Shown: piece after piece, positions 26,101-39,973 of the stretch | Numbering within the stretch: position 1 is the stretch's first letter | How the letters are laid out: every line of letters starts with the position of its first letter | Assembly: GCA_003956705.1 (NCBI GenBank) | Contig: QZCP01000434.1 | Coordinates: 66,484 to 130,483 of the forward strand | Length of the DNA: 64,000 bases | From: Brevipalpus yothersi | Lineage: Eukaryota > Arthropoda > Arachnida > Trombidiformes > Tenuipalpidae | Reading direction: 5' to 3' | Notes under the pieces: model-generated | What the model saw: only the letters and a program-made list of their open reading frames with translations | Databases searched by the model: none | What the model was told of the DNA's origin: nothing | Made by a program: the position numbers and the translations under genes

Positions 26101-27473
26101 GCAATCATTTAGATCAGTATGATATACATTTAATATGATTAATACTCACAATTCTGAAGTATTCTACTAATCATGAAATAGAGGTTCATTTTGATGTCCA
26201 TAAAACAGTATTTCTCTCAAATACATCTGATCTTCTATGTCTAATCAATTGGGTGAAGACTAATTGAAACGATACCACTAAAGTGGAAGTACAGTAAGAT
26301 AAAAATATGACATGAGAATGGAAAACATATGAGAAGAGCGAAAATATGGCTAAATGATGATGAAAAAGAAGAAATAAGTCAACAAATTTTGGAAAAAAAA
26401 GAACTTGATATACAAAGAAAAAGATGAAAACATACAGACACACAATCAGGTAGAAAGGTTTGAGCAAAAAGTGTCCATGGAATTCCTTTTCACGCTTGTT
26501 CCAGAAGATTTTTCTATAAAAGGATCAGAAAACTTCAATTAGAACTTTTCTTGGTATAAAAGAGTCTCATGGAGAGACAAAAATAGAAAAGAATTCTTTT
26601 TCTCCTATTCTCCAGAGAAAAGTTGAACAAATATTTCTAGACAGATTATCTTTTTCCAGAGGCAATTGTGTTCAAATTGAAGCCATTTTTGGCCAGAAAA
26701 GGATTCCATTCGATTGGAAAACAATCTGAGATATCTTTGAAGTTATTTTTTCCCCCTCATTTCAACATCAAAATATTGACTGTCTCTCTTATTGAATTCA
26801 TGTCAAAGATTGTCTGAAGAATGGAATTTTTTCAACAATCAGTTTTTCTCGAAGCTTAGGTTATCACTCTAATTGATCAAAGAAAGGAGGAGAAAGTTTT
26901 AAGGATGCAAATACATGTAATGATTGATCTTTTCAAATAGACTGCCTCTTGCACCTATTGAAGGCCATTCCATCTAGTGAATAACAATAAATAGATAGAA
27001 CGATTGGACGTGTTTCCCAATTCTCCTGGACTTTTTCGAAATCAGATTAGATTGTCTGTTCCATTTATTTGAGATTATCATCCAAGCTGCTGGACAAACA
27101 AAGCAATCACAGAAAATCGTAGCAGTAGTATTCTCTTCACTTCCATTCTTTTCTACATCCAATCGATATGGAACGTATATATATATATATATTAGCATCA
27201 GAATCTTGAGGAAAGGAAGAGAGAGAGAGAGAGAGACTTCCTGTGTATAACCCTTCTCTCATCAATAGTCTCTCTCTTCTCACCGGTTGATGTGTGATGG
27301 TGGTATTGCATTTGAATAACCTAATACCACTCTAAATCAGGCATAATCTACTAATTAACTATCTATTCATGATATTCTCATGGTGTATAAGAGCAAGAAT
27401 CTTTCATCTTTTTGGGGAAGCTCTTTTTATTCTCTACCCTCCAACTCTTCTCATGACATCAATTGCCTTTCTT

Positions 27474-27508
<35 letters not shown>

Positions 27509-29073
27509 ATAGCCATTCGATAGAATAAAGAGTGTCCTCCGATATTGTATGCGTTCATCATACAAATAATCATTTTAGATGTGAGGTTTTAGCTTGTGTG
27601 TGTGTGTGCTCTTCCATCACATCATGGCTAAAGAAGATCGATATTGTGATGATGATAAAAGATGCAAGAAAATGCCGTAATCAAAGGGGTAACGTGAGAG
27701 AGAGAAAAGAGAAAGTGAATTGTGAATCTATGGTGGCAAGATAATCACCTCATTCAACGTAATCAAGATATTTGGTCTCAATTGCATGCACGAGTGGAAG
27801 GACTTGCCATTGAGCTATACTACTAGAACTAGAACTGTTGTGTTCTGAAAGTTCACTCTTCTCTAACTGTGCCTAACGGTGCTGGCTGTTGCTCTCTACT
27901 AGACTAAATCAATCCTTTGCTCTTTTTGAATTCTGATAAACTATGTCCTCCTCCTATTACTCCTCTTTGTTGTTGGTGTAGTAGTGGTAGTAGTACAGAA
28001 CTGAAGCCCTTGGTTGTGTGAATGGGTCGTATGTGTATGTATACTATGATGACTGTAATCTTTGCATTCACAAGAATTTGAATTTTATGCTAATCAGATG
28101 GTGTTTGAGTGGAAAATTTCCTGACACATGATATTCTGGGTGATTCTCATGCATCATTCAATACATTACATTTTCGTGAATGTTTTTACCTCATTCTATC
28201 TATTTTATCTTTCACTCTTCATTTCGAAAAATCATGATAATATGAGATCATAAGACTACGATCGGGTCAACGTCACGAAAGAGAATTTCGAAAAGGCATA
28301 AAGCAAATGAGGCTCATTCAGTAAAGTATAGCATTTATCATGTTATTCATGATGATGACCTGATGGTGAACAGATTTTTTGACTAGACTCACGTATTGAT
28401 TCGGAACAGGAGTTGCTTTGCAATTAGTCAAGTAGTCAATTTATCTCCAGATTAAACTATTCACACTGATACTATTCGATTTTCAAACAAAAAGGTATAT
28501 TTTCATGATAATTTTGATGGAATCGATGATTTATTATCAAGATAATTCTGATTTTCGCTTAGAATTTTAACTGTTTTTTTATCCTCACCATTAACAAGGG
28601 TTGCTCTCTCTTTTAAATCTCACACAAAATCCCTTAAATATCTTTTCAATGTTCACATTTGAATTTATCTGATCAAATTTCTTTTCTTTTGCCAATTTTA
28701 CAGGTTGAAAGAGAAATTGCCATAATGAAATTGATCGAACATCCCCACGTTCTAGGACTTTACGATGTGTATGAAAACAAAAAATATTTGTAAGTATTAT
28801 TGTTACAGAGCATTCCTCGAAATAAGCTATCCTTCTTACATGTATCGAGATACCAGATACTCACTCTCAAGTTACATCCTTTTGTTTTTCCTTCCACCAC
28901 TACTGTTGAGGTTCCTTGCTAGTGTTTTTCCATTGATGATGATTAAGATAAATAAGTATCATTCATCATTTGGCTGGATGAGAGAAAATAATTCCTTCAA
29001 ACAATAGAGGCAGTGAAACAGTTAAATTGAAAGTGAGAAAAATTCAGTACAAAATCTAAGTAGTCAACCGTAT

Positions 29074-29147
<74 letters not shown>

Positions 29148-31133
29148 TTCTATATTCTCATTTCTTATTTTTTCTTGGAAAAACTTTTCTATACTTTCAA
29201 CATTTATTTCCATTTTTATTGGGTCTTCTGGAAGCATTGCTTGGGAACATAAGAGAGAGAAAGAAAATACAGAGAAAGAGAGAGAATCTTGAATATCTCA
29301 TTTCATGAGAGTCCATTGAGAAGAGAAATAATTTGCATTCTGTTGAGCTTAAATCAAGGGAAATGTCATGATCATCATCATATTGTTTATGTTAAGGGAA
29401 ATAGAGAGATGGAGACCATCTATTGTGGAGAATTTTTTTAACCTCTCCTCTATGGTTAGTCTACACGAAAGGGGGAATATAGTTCATGCTGGAACATGAA
29501 TGTGACAATCTTTTTTATTTTCCATTCTATTATCTCCACTTTATTTCCTTTCTTTTCTTTTGCTTCTTCTTTTTCTCTTGCTTCTCTCTCTCTCCTCTTC
29601 CCTTCTTACCTACACCACCATAATTGATTCTCCAGCATCCGCATCTTTTCGATCTTCCTCTTTTGTCTTGACGATCATCATCTTCCACCATAATCACTGG
29701 TCAATACAATCCATTCATCCTTTTTTCACCGGCTTTGCTTGAAGTGTTCATGTAATGGCCATACCAGTATAATGAACAAATGATGGATATTTTTCATGGA
29801 AACAGGAAACTCAATGGTGAAGATGACCATACCAATTCTGTCTATGCTCAGAAGCTTTGAGCTTCCCATAGATGCTCGCCTGTATATATATATATTCACA
29901 CAGGCCATTGACATGAAGAATAGAAGGTTGAAGGGTTCTTATTCTAGTTTGTGGAAGGTAGAGAAGGATTTCGATCGCTTGTAGTTTGATTCGATTCGCT
30001 GAGTAAGGAAGATATAGCTCAACAACAAGGAATACTGTACAGTTGGATTTCATGTTTAAACAGCGAGTACAATACTGGTAAGCTTCAATCGTAAGCGAAA
30101 GGTTTTTATCCACCTCAAAATGCATTTCTTCAGAATCCATACTAAGCAATAGATGTTCCAGATGCTCTTGAAGGGACACTCTAGAGAAATTCGAGCATCT
30201 CATCATTTGACTTGTTGGTATTGCCAAAGAGAAATAGTTGATGTACTGAAGATGGAAGATGGTAATGATTGCTCAGCAATTTGATGATGATCAAGGTTAA
30301 GATTTATTTCATGCATGAACATGTAGTTGCCCCAGAGAAAATGATGCTCATAGGAAGTAGGAAAAGATTTTTGATCAGATTCATAAGACACAGAGTACAT
30401 ATGAAACTTTATCCATGTATATGTGCATAAGTCGTGAGCCCATGGAATAAAGTCAGGGCGAAGAGAGAAAGAAAGATATCAAATCATGGAGTCTTGCTAT
30501 TTTCAAGTAGATTATATCATGATGGCATTCCAAATCACTTCAATAACAAGTCTTGCCAAGTTTGTCAAGATTCTTTTTTCTTTTCCTTCTTGATTTTCTC
30601 AATGACTTTTGCTCCTCTTGACATTATAAGGCCAGAATATTTTATCATATCTTTTCCGTTGACTTTTCTGTCCAAATGTCTTTCTCCTTCTCTTTCTCTG
30701 GTAGACTTTGATCCACGAGAAAAGATTTCCACTTGATTTGAATACTCTCCAGTGTGTCACAATTCAGGTTGATTTATCCCCTCTCGCTCTTCTCTCACGA
30801 ATATATATATGTCACATTGTTACTTTTATCTGAATTCATGTGTGTGTGAAAGGACGGAAGAGATCTGAGAAGTTATTTCAAATCAATCGAAGCAAAGTGA
30901 GAGAAATATATTTATTGAATTGAAGTGGACAAGTGCAACAGAGAATCCATGGATCTAGACACACCAGACATGTTACATATATATATTCATTTGTGAACAT
31001 CGATAAAAATAAGCTCAAATAGACAGAGAAAGTGACCAGCAGGACACCAAAATTTATGTGATCCGAGATGTCCATTAATCCAACGATATTGAAACAATAT
31101 GACACACTGATTTGGATAGAAAATTTGGTCACA

Positions 31134-31185
<52 letters not shown>

Positions 31186-31251
31186 ACATTTACTACATTA
31201 TCACCTCTCAACATGCTACGCTTGTTAAAATACTCAAATTCTGAGGTTTTT

Positions 31252-31320
<69 letters not shown>

Positions 31321-34214
31321 CTCCTATCCACTTGACTATACCATCAAGAACATTAGTTCGAATAGTGTAGCAATAAAAATCATAATAATCGTAATCGTTT
31401 CACTCTTCTTCCTCCCTCTCCCTTCTATTATGTAGTTCTCTCTTTCTCTTTTCCTTTTCATTAGCATTTATGTTAGAGAACAAAATATTTTCCTCTACAG
31501 TCTGTGTTTGCCTGACTGTACTTCCGGGCACAGTGTGACAATAGCTTTTTTGATGATTATGATGATTCTTTTCTCTCTCTCTTCACATTATTCAACCTCT
31601 GTGATTCAAATTAATTTTATTCACATCAAATATATATATATATCCTTTACTTTGTTTTTATCCACTTTTCCAACCAGATACTTGATATTAGAGCACGTTT
31701 CCGGTGGTGAATTGTTCGATTATTTGGTGAAAAAAGGCCGCTTAACACCCAAAGAAGCGAGAAGATTTTTTCGACAGATCATATCTGCACTAGATTTTTG
31801 CCATTCACACTCCATATGTCATCGTGATTTGAAGCCTGAAAATTTATTATTGGATGAAAAAAATAATATACGTATTGCAGATTTTGGTATGGCATCACTA
31901 CAAATTGAAGGATCCATGCTGGAAACCTCATGCGGCTCACCACATTATGCATGCCCGGAAGTGATTCGAGGTGAAAAATATGATGGAAGACGTGCGGATG
32001 TATGGAGCTGTGGTGTCATACTGTATGCCCTGCTTGTTGGTGCCTTACCGTTCGATGATGATAATTTGCGTCAATTATTAGAGAAAGTGAAACGTGGAGT
32101 ATTCCATATACCCCACTTTGTTCCATCAGAATGTCAAGATCTTCTAAGAGGAATGATCGAAGTGGATTCCAATAAACGATTAACGGTAAGCTATCCAACT
32201 TTCACTATCAATCTTGTATATGATGATGATAGATGAACTTATGACCCAAATGATACTGGATGTTTCGATGGAATATTTGAAATTCTATTCCCTTGGCCAG
32301 CTCAACCTACACTACTGGGTCTATCCAATGGGAAATACATGTATTTATGAACACGAATGGATTTCGACAGCACTCATAGAATATGGAATTTGATTTTACC
32401 TTTTTGTATTCCAATCTTATGGCATCAAAAGCTGGAAAAATTCAATTCCAACCCAAATCTGCAGCAAAATTTTTCCGATTCTTCCACGGAAAACTATTTT
32501 TATCATGTGATTGTTTTACGTGAATAAGAATTTCGTTTACCTTTTCCATTCTCTGAGTTGAATGTTCTCTCTCTCTCTTGATTTTTCTCGTTTCTTGGAA
32601 ATCTGAAGCATTATCATCATCCTAGCAAATATATATATATCTCTCTCAGTTAATATCATCATTATTATTTCAATACTTTCCTAGAAGTGATAGTAGAAGC
32701 AAAGAGGAAGCCAATAGGGAAAGCTTTCCGGCCATATCTTCCATCCAGTGAACGAATATTCAATATATATACACACACTGAAATTTTCTCCCATCTATTA
32801 ATATCTCAATAAAAACACACGCATACTAATAATTAGGGAAATGGCAATGTTGCTGCCTGAATTCCTCTTCCAGTATACATATACTTATTGCCTCCAATAT
32901 TCCTTGATCTTTCCTTTCTTTCTCTCTCTCTTTCTTCCTTTCTTTCTTTCTATCTCCTTTCACTAAGCTGGTTGTTAGATGTTCACCGAAGGATGAATGA
33001 AAATTCCAGTGTCACCAGACCCATGAGATGATGATAAAAGTAGAGTCTCTGAATCCTATCCCATTAATACATGTACACTGTGTGTGTGTGTGTATGTATG
33101 TATACATGGGAAAAAGAAAGAGAGAAAGTTTGAGTGGTTTATATTCACAAGGCTAATAAAGCCCTCTGAATAGCGAGGTGAATGAAGCAAACGGAGATCG
33201 CTCGTAAACGCTGTGTTGTCAATTGTGGATGGGAATATAACAGTTAAATGGAATCGTGAGATCCAAGCTTGCTAGTAGCATGGTGGCCATAGTAAATGGA
33301 TCGAAAATGAATGTGTATATGTACATGAACAGAGAAAGAGAGAGAGACAAGTGCAGACATTCCCTTTGTACCATGAGTCCAGAATGATCGAAAAGTCCAG
33401 TTTATCTTTTCGTTTATGTCATCAAATTTTTCCTCTTTTTCCACTATTGTTATAGCTTCATACAGCTTCACTTTTAGCTGGATTGTCTGCCTTTCTCTCC
33501 GTATTCTATCTTTCTCAGTGTCCAGAGGAAAAAGATTAGCATCGGTTTGAATTCTCATCAAAATGAAAGGAGAATAAAACACATGTGGCCACAGTATTGG
33601 TAGAGAGGTGCATGTTCTTGATAGAAGAGAATCGAAAGCCCATGTTATTCACTTGTATATATACATCATCTTGAAAAGTTGGATGAGTCAATAGAGCCGG
33701 TTGAGCCAGAAGGAAACCGAAAGAAATGAGTATAGAAAGAAGTGAAGAAAGGGAAAGAGAGACAATGTAGTCTGAATAATAGTGATTGTAGCATAAAATA
33801 GGAGTAGAAAATTAAGTGTTCAACATGGCAGCGTGAGATTCATACTGAAATTGTACGAATGAAGGCCAATACTGTGCTCGTGTGTATACATAAATATCCT
33901 GTGGTGAAGAAAGTTCAATGGACTATCTATCGAGCTATTGGATGGAATAGAAAGATAGGAACCGATCCATCTTGAAGTGTATTCCCTGTGTACTATAGAC
34001 GATTGGCCCTACTACTAACTACAACTACTTACATAGTGAACCCCTCACACACACACACACACACACACAAGTGTGGGTGGAATTTTGTGAGAATGTTTTC
34101 CCTTGTCACTTAATCAACTTACTTGAGCCTAATTAACCTCCTCCTAGGGTGGTTTTGTAGTTAGAGAAGTAGTTTCACTTGTTTCCACTTGTTCGTGTCA
34201 TCGACAGTGGAAGT

Positions 34215-34272
<58 letters not shown>

Positions 34273-36632
34273 ACATCCCGTGAGTATTCCATGTGATATT
34301 GAATATTCACAATTTGTGGTCGAGGAATAGGAGGAGGAATAGAGAAATTTTTCTCTATCTCTCTCCCGCATATACACACACATGCATACATACTGCACAT
34401 ATCATCATCATGTAGATAGTTGTGTGCAAGTGAAATGGTGATGAAGACACCAAGATAAAAGACATCTTTTCCTATTCTCATGCTATTCCACTTTGATCTC
34501 TGATATATGCCGTATTCTCTCTCTAGTACATGTACAAGGGTATTCTTATTGTGTCTTGTGTTTCTCTTTTTCGACCCTCTTTTGTCGATCAGCTTGCAAA
34601 TGTTGATGGCAAGGATAAAGCATTTTTGATATCCATCTTTTGTATCATCATTTTACATGAGAATTTCTTGTCTTTCTCTTCTTCCTCCTCCTCCTCCTCC
34701 TCCCATTCCACCTCTCGTGAAGGTGTCTTGTGAGAAGAATGTTTCCTTTTATAAATTTGAAAATGCTCGAGGGTAGCTCACAAGGAATAATAATACTATC
34801 ATCTTGTGTGTGAATATATAGTATATAGAAGAAAGAGGGAAGAAAAAAAGAAGATGGTATTGAAGGAAGATTGTGGGCTTCAAGCATCATTGGACATGAA
34901 CAGATAAATCCATTGTAATCTGATTGATTGAATTTTGTCATCTTGTGGAAGGGGAAAGAGAAAGAGAATACATTCTCTGCATGCTGCTAATATAAATCAC
35001 CAAATCAAATCATTCTCTATACTTCTTCATCCCTTTTTTCTTCTTCATCTTATTCAAATGAATATGTACATGACATGATTTGAGATCACTGATCCCATAT
35101 ATTGGATAACCATGGACTGTCAGTACCCTGTTGATTCATTTTTTCCAGTGGAAAAAACAGCCCCGAGGTTGAGTGTGTTTATAGTATGGAAAAGCCTATT
35201 CAGTTTTGTTTTAAATTCATGAGAGACTCTATGAACTACTGTATTGTTGAGTTCATCTTGAAAAGCTTGGATAGCTCGATCATCACCTTTGTTTTTATCA
35301 TAGCATTTTATCGATCCTACCATAAAGAGTCAATTTTTATTGGATATAGAAAATTTTCAGTTCGAGGCCATGAAATTTGAGCACATATATTTGAATAACA
35401 CTTTCAGTAAGCTCAGCCATTCAGAAGGAATAAGAAGAAGAAAGAGATGTTTGAAAGTATTTCTATCCAACGATAAATCGAAGAAGGCTATAAAAGTGAG
35501 AACTATTCAAATTGAAAAGTCTTCCATGGTGGCTCCATGGCTCTGCTCTATCGTATTAGAATATCGATTCAATACAGTAAAATCTTGAGAAACGAATGCT
35601 ATTTGAGAGTTTTTTTCGTCTGGAAGGTCTTCAAATTCAAATTAAAGTCACTGAAAATATTTTTGATCATGAAATGAAACCTTTTCCGAACTTTTCAAGC
35701 GTCTCAAATGAGATTACAGAAGTTTCCTTGCAAATACTCTGGTATGCATACTTTCTTCTATCCTTTTCAGTATAATTTTCAAAATTTCAAAGTGAACATA
35801 AAGCTCGAAAAAAAATTCCTCAACTCATCCAATAAAGGTTTTCAACTTTTGGAACAATTCATTGGATAAAGAGATTCTCGTCTCTCTCGTCTCTTTCCCC
35901 TTTTGATTAGATTAATGAAAAAATCATGAGTCATGAAGAGTTAACAAAAGTTAATCTACATCCCAATTGATGCATAAAATCAGCGAAAACAGCGGTGAAT
36001 GTCATTGATTGTCTTCGCACTGAATCTTCATTGATTATTCGATCAACCAGCATCTAGTGTGTGTGTATTCAGCAACACTAACAGAAAATAAGAATGAATG
36101 AAAGTGAACATCCATTGAGAGGAAGAGAGAGAAGGATGAAGCAACAATCTCAATTTCCAATGTCTCCGATTCAAGCTCAATTTTTCTTCTTTTCTCACTT
36201 CATTTCGAAGCTATATACACTTCACAGCTTCCTCCTTAACTCTGATTTTAGCTTTATATTGGGTTGATTTCTTGGAGCTCAAATCACAAGAGAGATAGAT
36301 GGAAAGAACTTCAGTTACTTCATCCTTTTCTTGGTGATACTCAGCTTCGATGGAAGAAATTCAGAGAATGTGAGAGAGAAAGAATTTTCCGATTTTCTCC
36401 ATCATCTCTTCTCGCAGTTTGGCTAGGCTTGAGAAAAAAATAAGAAAAAAAACCAAATGTGTAAAGTATCAATAAAGACTTACTGCACATGATGATGATA
36501 TTGCTGGTCATCAGTTGACCGCATCAAAAATGATCGACTTTCGGGTTACATATATATATGTAAACATAGGTATATAAATCTTTTTTGGTTGATGCAGGAG
36601 AGAGACGTTAAGATTTGTTTCATCTTACTGGG

Positions 36633-36690
<58 letters not shown>

Positions 36691-38756
36691 TGATCATGAT
36701 AGAAATTGAAGAGGCTAAGATTGGTTTCAAGTGGTATAGCATAAAATAGGCATCATGATGGAGCATCATCCAGGCGAAAAGTTAAGAAGCTTAAATCGAA
36801 ACTTATCCAATCGATTCTTCGTGCAATATTTACTCTTCTCATTCTGATATTTTTTGCCTCTTCATTCCTTTTTGATACTATTTTTTCCACCATGTTTGCA
36901 TCAACATTAAACATAATCTTCAAGACAAGATGCCTTCTATTTGAAAATCGTTCCATCTCTCTCTCTCTCTACGGATTTTTTCATTCACTCTTTTTATGGT
37001 TCCTACTATTCTCTCTCTCCATGCTGATCTCTTATTCACTCAATTTTCCTTGGTGGTTTCCATTCACCTCTTCGGTTGCTCATCGAGATAATATAATTGA
37101 ATGGAAGCATCGAGCATCTCTTAGAAGAAAAAACTTTCCAAGAGAGAGAGAGAAAAATAATGTTTCTTTCTTCTCTCATCTTTTTCTGCCTATTTTTTCT
37201 TACACACACTCTCTTTCTCTCTTCGTTTCTTGTTCTTATTTTTGTAACATTATTGATTTTTTGCCATCATCACATGGACCACTATAAGTAGTCGTTTTCT
37301 CTCTGTTTCTACTTCATCCTGAAATCTATCTGTTCACCTACAACAACCGCTCACGTGAAGCTCTATTTCTTCCATTCTGTCCGCGAATTTGTCATCCTCA
37401 TGAACATGATAGCAACACACACACACACATCAACACTTCAACGATCAAAGATTTCTGTCAAATTGAAAAACTATATATGTGTGTGTACATGTATCTGTAG
37501 GGTTCAATGTTCAAGGAACATTCGAAAAAGATGAAGAAAGTGTGAAAGGGAGAGATGAGAAATGAGAAATGATCCAAAGTAAAACTCAAGATTTTCCATG
37601 AAGAGACTGGTCTATACTTGCCCAAAATAGAAGGAGAATAAGATGAGGATATCGTGTGATGATTAAACGTATCGAGATGAATATTAGCTCTTGGGCCTTT
37701 TTCCTCTCTCTCTCCCAAAATCTCTCCCATCCGAATGTCCACTCAGATCAGCTTCAACCACATATTGATCAAGTCTTTCCTGAGGAATAATTTCATTATA
37801 TACCGTATACAATATATTTTCCCAACAGCAGCTGAGAGCCGGAATGAGAAGAAAAGAGAGAAAAGGTCCAAATGAAGGATCAAATAGGCTAGTCCATCTT
37901 ACTTGAATCGGATGCAGAGATGCGTGCAGGGATTGACCCTCGAATCTTCTTCTTCTCACCCTCTCTCAATTCGACTTCATCTTTATCCAGCATCCATACG
38001 CCTCTTCATCACATCAATGTTTAGTCTTCTCATCTTCCTTCTCTCTCTCTATCCTCACTCAGTTACGATTATCACTGATATCAAGAAGTCCACTCGGCTA
38101 ACTGTACCAGCCACCAGAGGCCTATGTTAACTGGGCAAGCAATTCTTTTCGCTCTTCTTTCAAAATTAAGAGCAGCTATCCTTTCAAGAATGACGAAGAA
38201 GCTGGAAAAGAGAAGAATTGGGTTAGTCTATGGTGTATATGTATGTGTGTGTGTATGAGCGAGAACGAAATAGAGAAGAAGATGATGAAGGATGAGGACC
38301 AAAATGGTGTAGAGAATAAGAATGATAATGTGATGATGAACGAGAATGGTTAAAGTGGAAGAATGGGAACAACTTTGGCCCTCTTCTTCTTCTTCTTCTT
38401 CTTTCCTCGCACCACTTGAGCATCCAACTTAACATTCCAAACTTAACTTCTATGGACCGATACGAATTTCATCCAGTTTCCTGGTGAGAGTTATTTTCTT
38501 GAGGATTCCTCCTCCCTCTCATCCTCTCTCTTCATAGACTATCTCTCTCTTCGTCTCTCCTCCACCAATTCTCACACCAATCAATCAATATACACTGTAT
38601 TTATATATACGCTCTCTCCACTGTATTGGAGCTCAGATATTGTTTCTTATCAGAACAGATATTCTCTCCATGCTTGACTTTTTCCATCTTGTCTTCGTTC
38701 ATCCCTTGAGCTCTGTTTTTCATCAACATCATCAATGCCAGTCAACTTGCCATCAG

Positions 38757-38809
<53 letters not shown>

Positions 38810-39201
38810 CTGATATCGAAAACTGACATTCAACCACCCACCCAGCTATCCATCTACACATACATACACACGCACACACATTGATAATCATGATTTGATT
38901 TGCAATTTTGTTTGCCGCTTCATGAGACAATCATCAAATCAAATTGATAAACTTACTGGATAAATTTCTATCCATAAAAGTACAGAGCAGTGTAGTTTGA
39001 GTTTGTGTGTATCCATCAATTCATGAGGTTTTCGCCCCTTTTCCAAAATGCACATCAAGTATGCATGCCCTGAAGCATAGAAAAGCCATCGAATTTGGAC
39101 TCTTTACCTTTCTCTGTTAGAAAAGGTCTTGATACTATGAAATGTTCTCGACTAGCTGTTTTTGGGTGGGTTGGTTGGGGGAGGAAGATAAGAGAGAGAG
39201 A

Positions 39202-39274
<73 letters not shown>

Positions 39275-39914
39275 TCTTCTGAACATAGCTGATGGCGAAC
39301 AAACTCAATTTATTTTCTTTCTGCCATCTTGATCACTTCGATACCCAAAAGATCTTGTTAGACGAAGACTTGAAAACAAAGTCATATTGTACACTATGAT
39401 GATGCATATATATTCATTTCAGTGGATAATAAGATATAGAATCGTCAATATCAGAATGAATTGTACAACTTGATCTGTGTGTTTTTGAGCTTCGAATACA
39501 ATCGCTATGTTTACATCGTACCTATTAAATAACGGTAAATATATCGTATCACTTCAAAAGTTCAAAGGTTAAATCATGTTGATCTTTATCAGTTCTTTTA
39601 TGCCAAACCTTGATTTATTGGCTTTGATTAAGAGAGAGAAAAAAAAGTTCTCATAATTAGAGCTTGTTAACTGTCTTCACTCACTGAGATTAGTATGGAT
39701 CAGAGTAGAACTTACATTGAAATGTATTGCTGACGAACATGTTCTCCTGAAAAAATGTGCATCTTAAATGACATTTCCTTCTCCATTGAGTTTGGAATTG
39801 AATGATGCAAGCCTCAAGCTCTCATGATCACATGTACACATGGAAAGTTTTTTGGGCTTGTTTTTTTGGCCTCAATTCTAATGAATCTTCCCGGTGAATG
39901 AATAGAAAGGAGAT

Positions 39915-39973
<59 letters not shown>

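Larger units (their letters stand above)
28790..31677 (+). other. BRSK intron 3 (2.9 kb)
   Basis: Runs from GTAAGT to CCAACCAG. It contains three long CT tracts and a 131-codon minus-strand open frame (30206-29811) of unknown status. Confidence 0.85.

Noticed and set aside
36892..37287. 131-codon hydrophobic plus-strand frame in BRSK intron 4
   Set aside because: Phe/Ser/Leu-rich translation of pyrimidine-rich DNA. It resembles a membrane protein only because TTT/CTC/TCT codons dominate.
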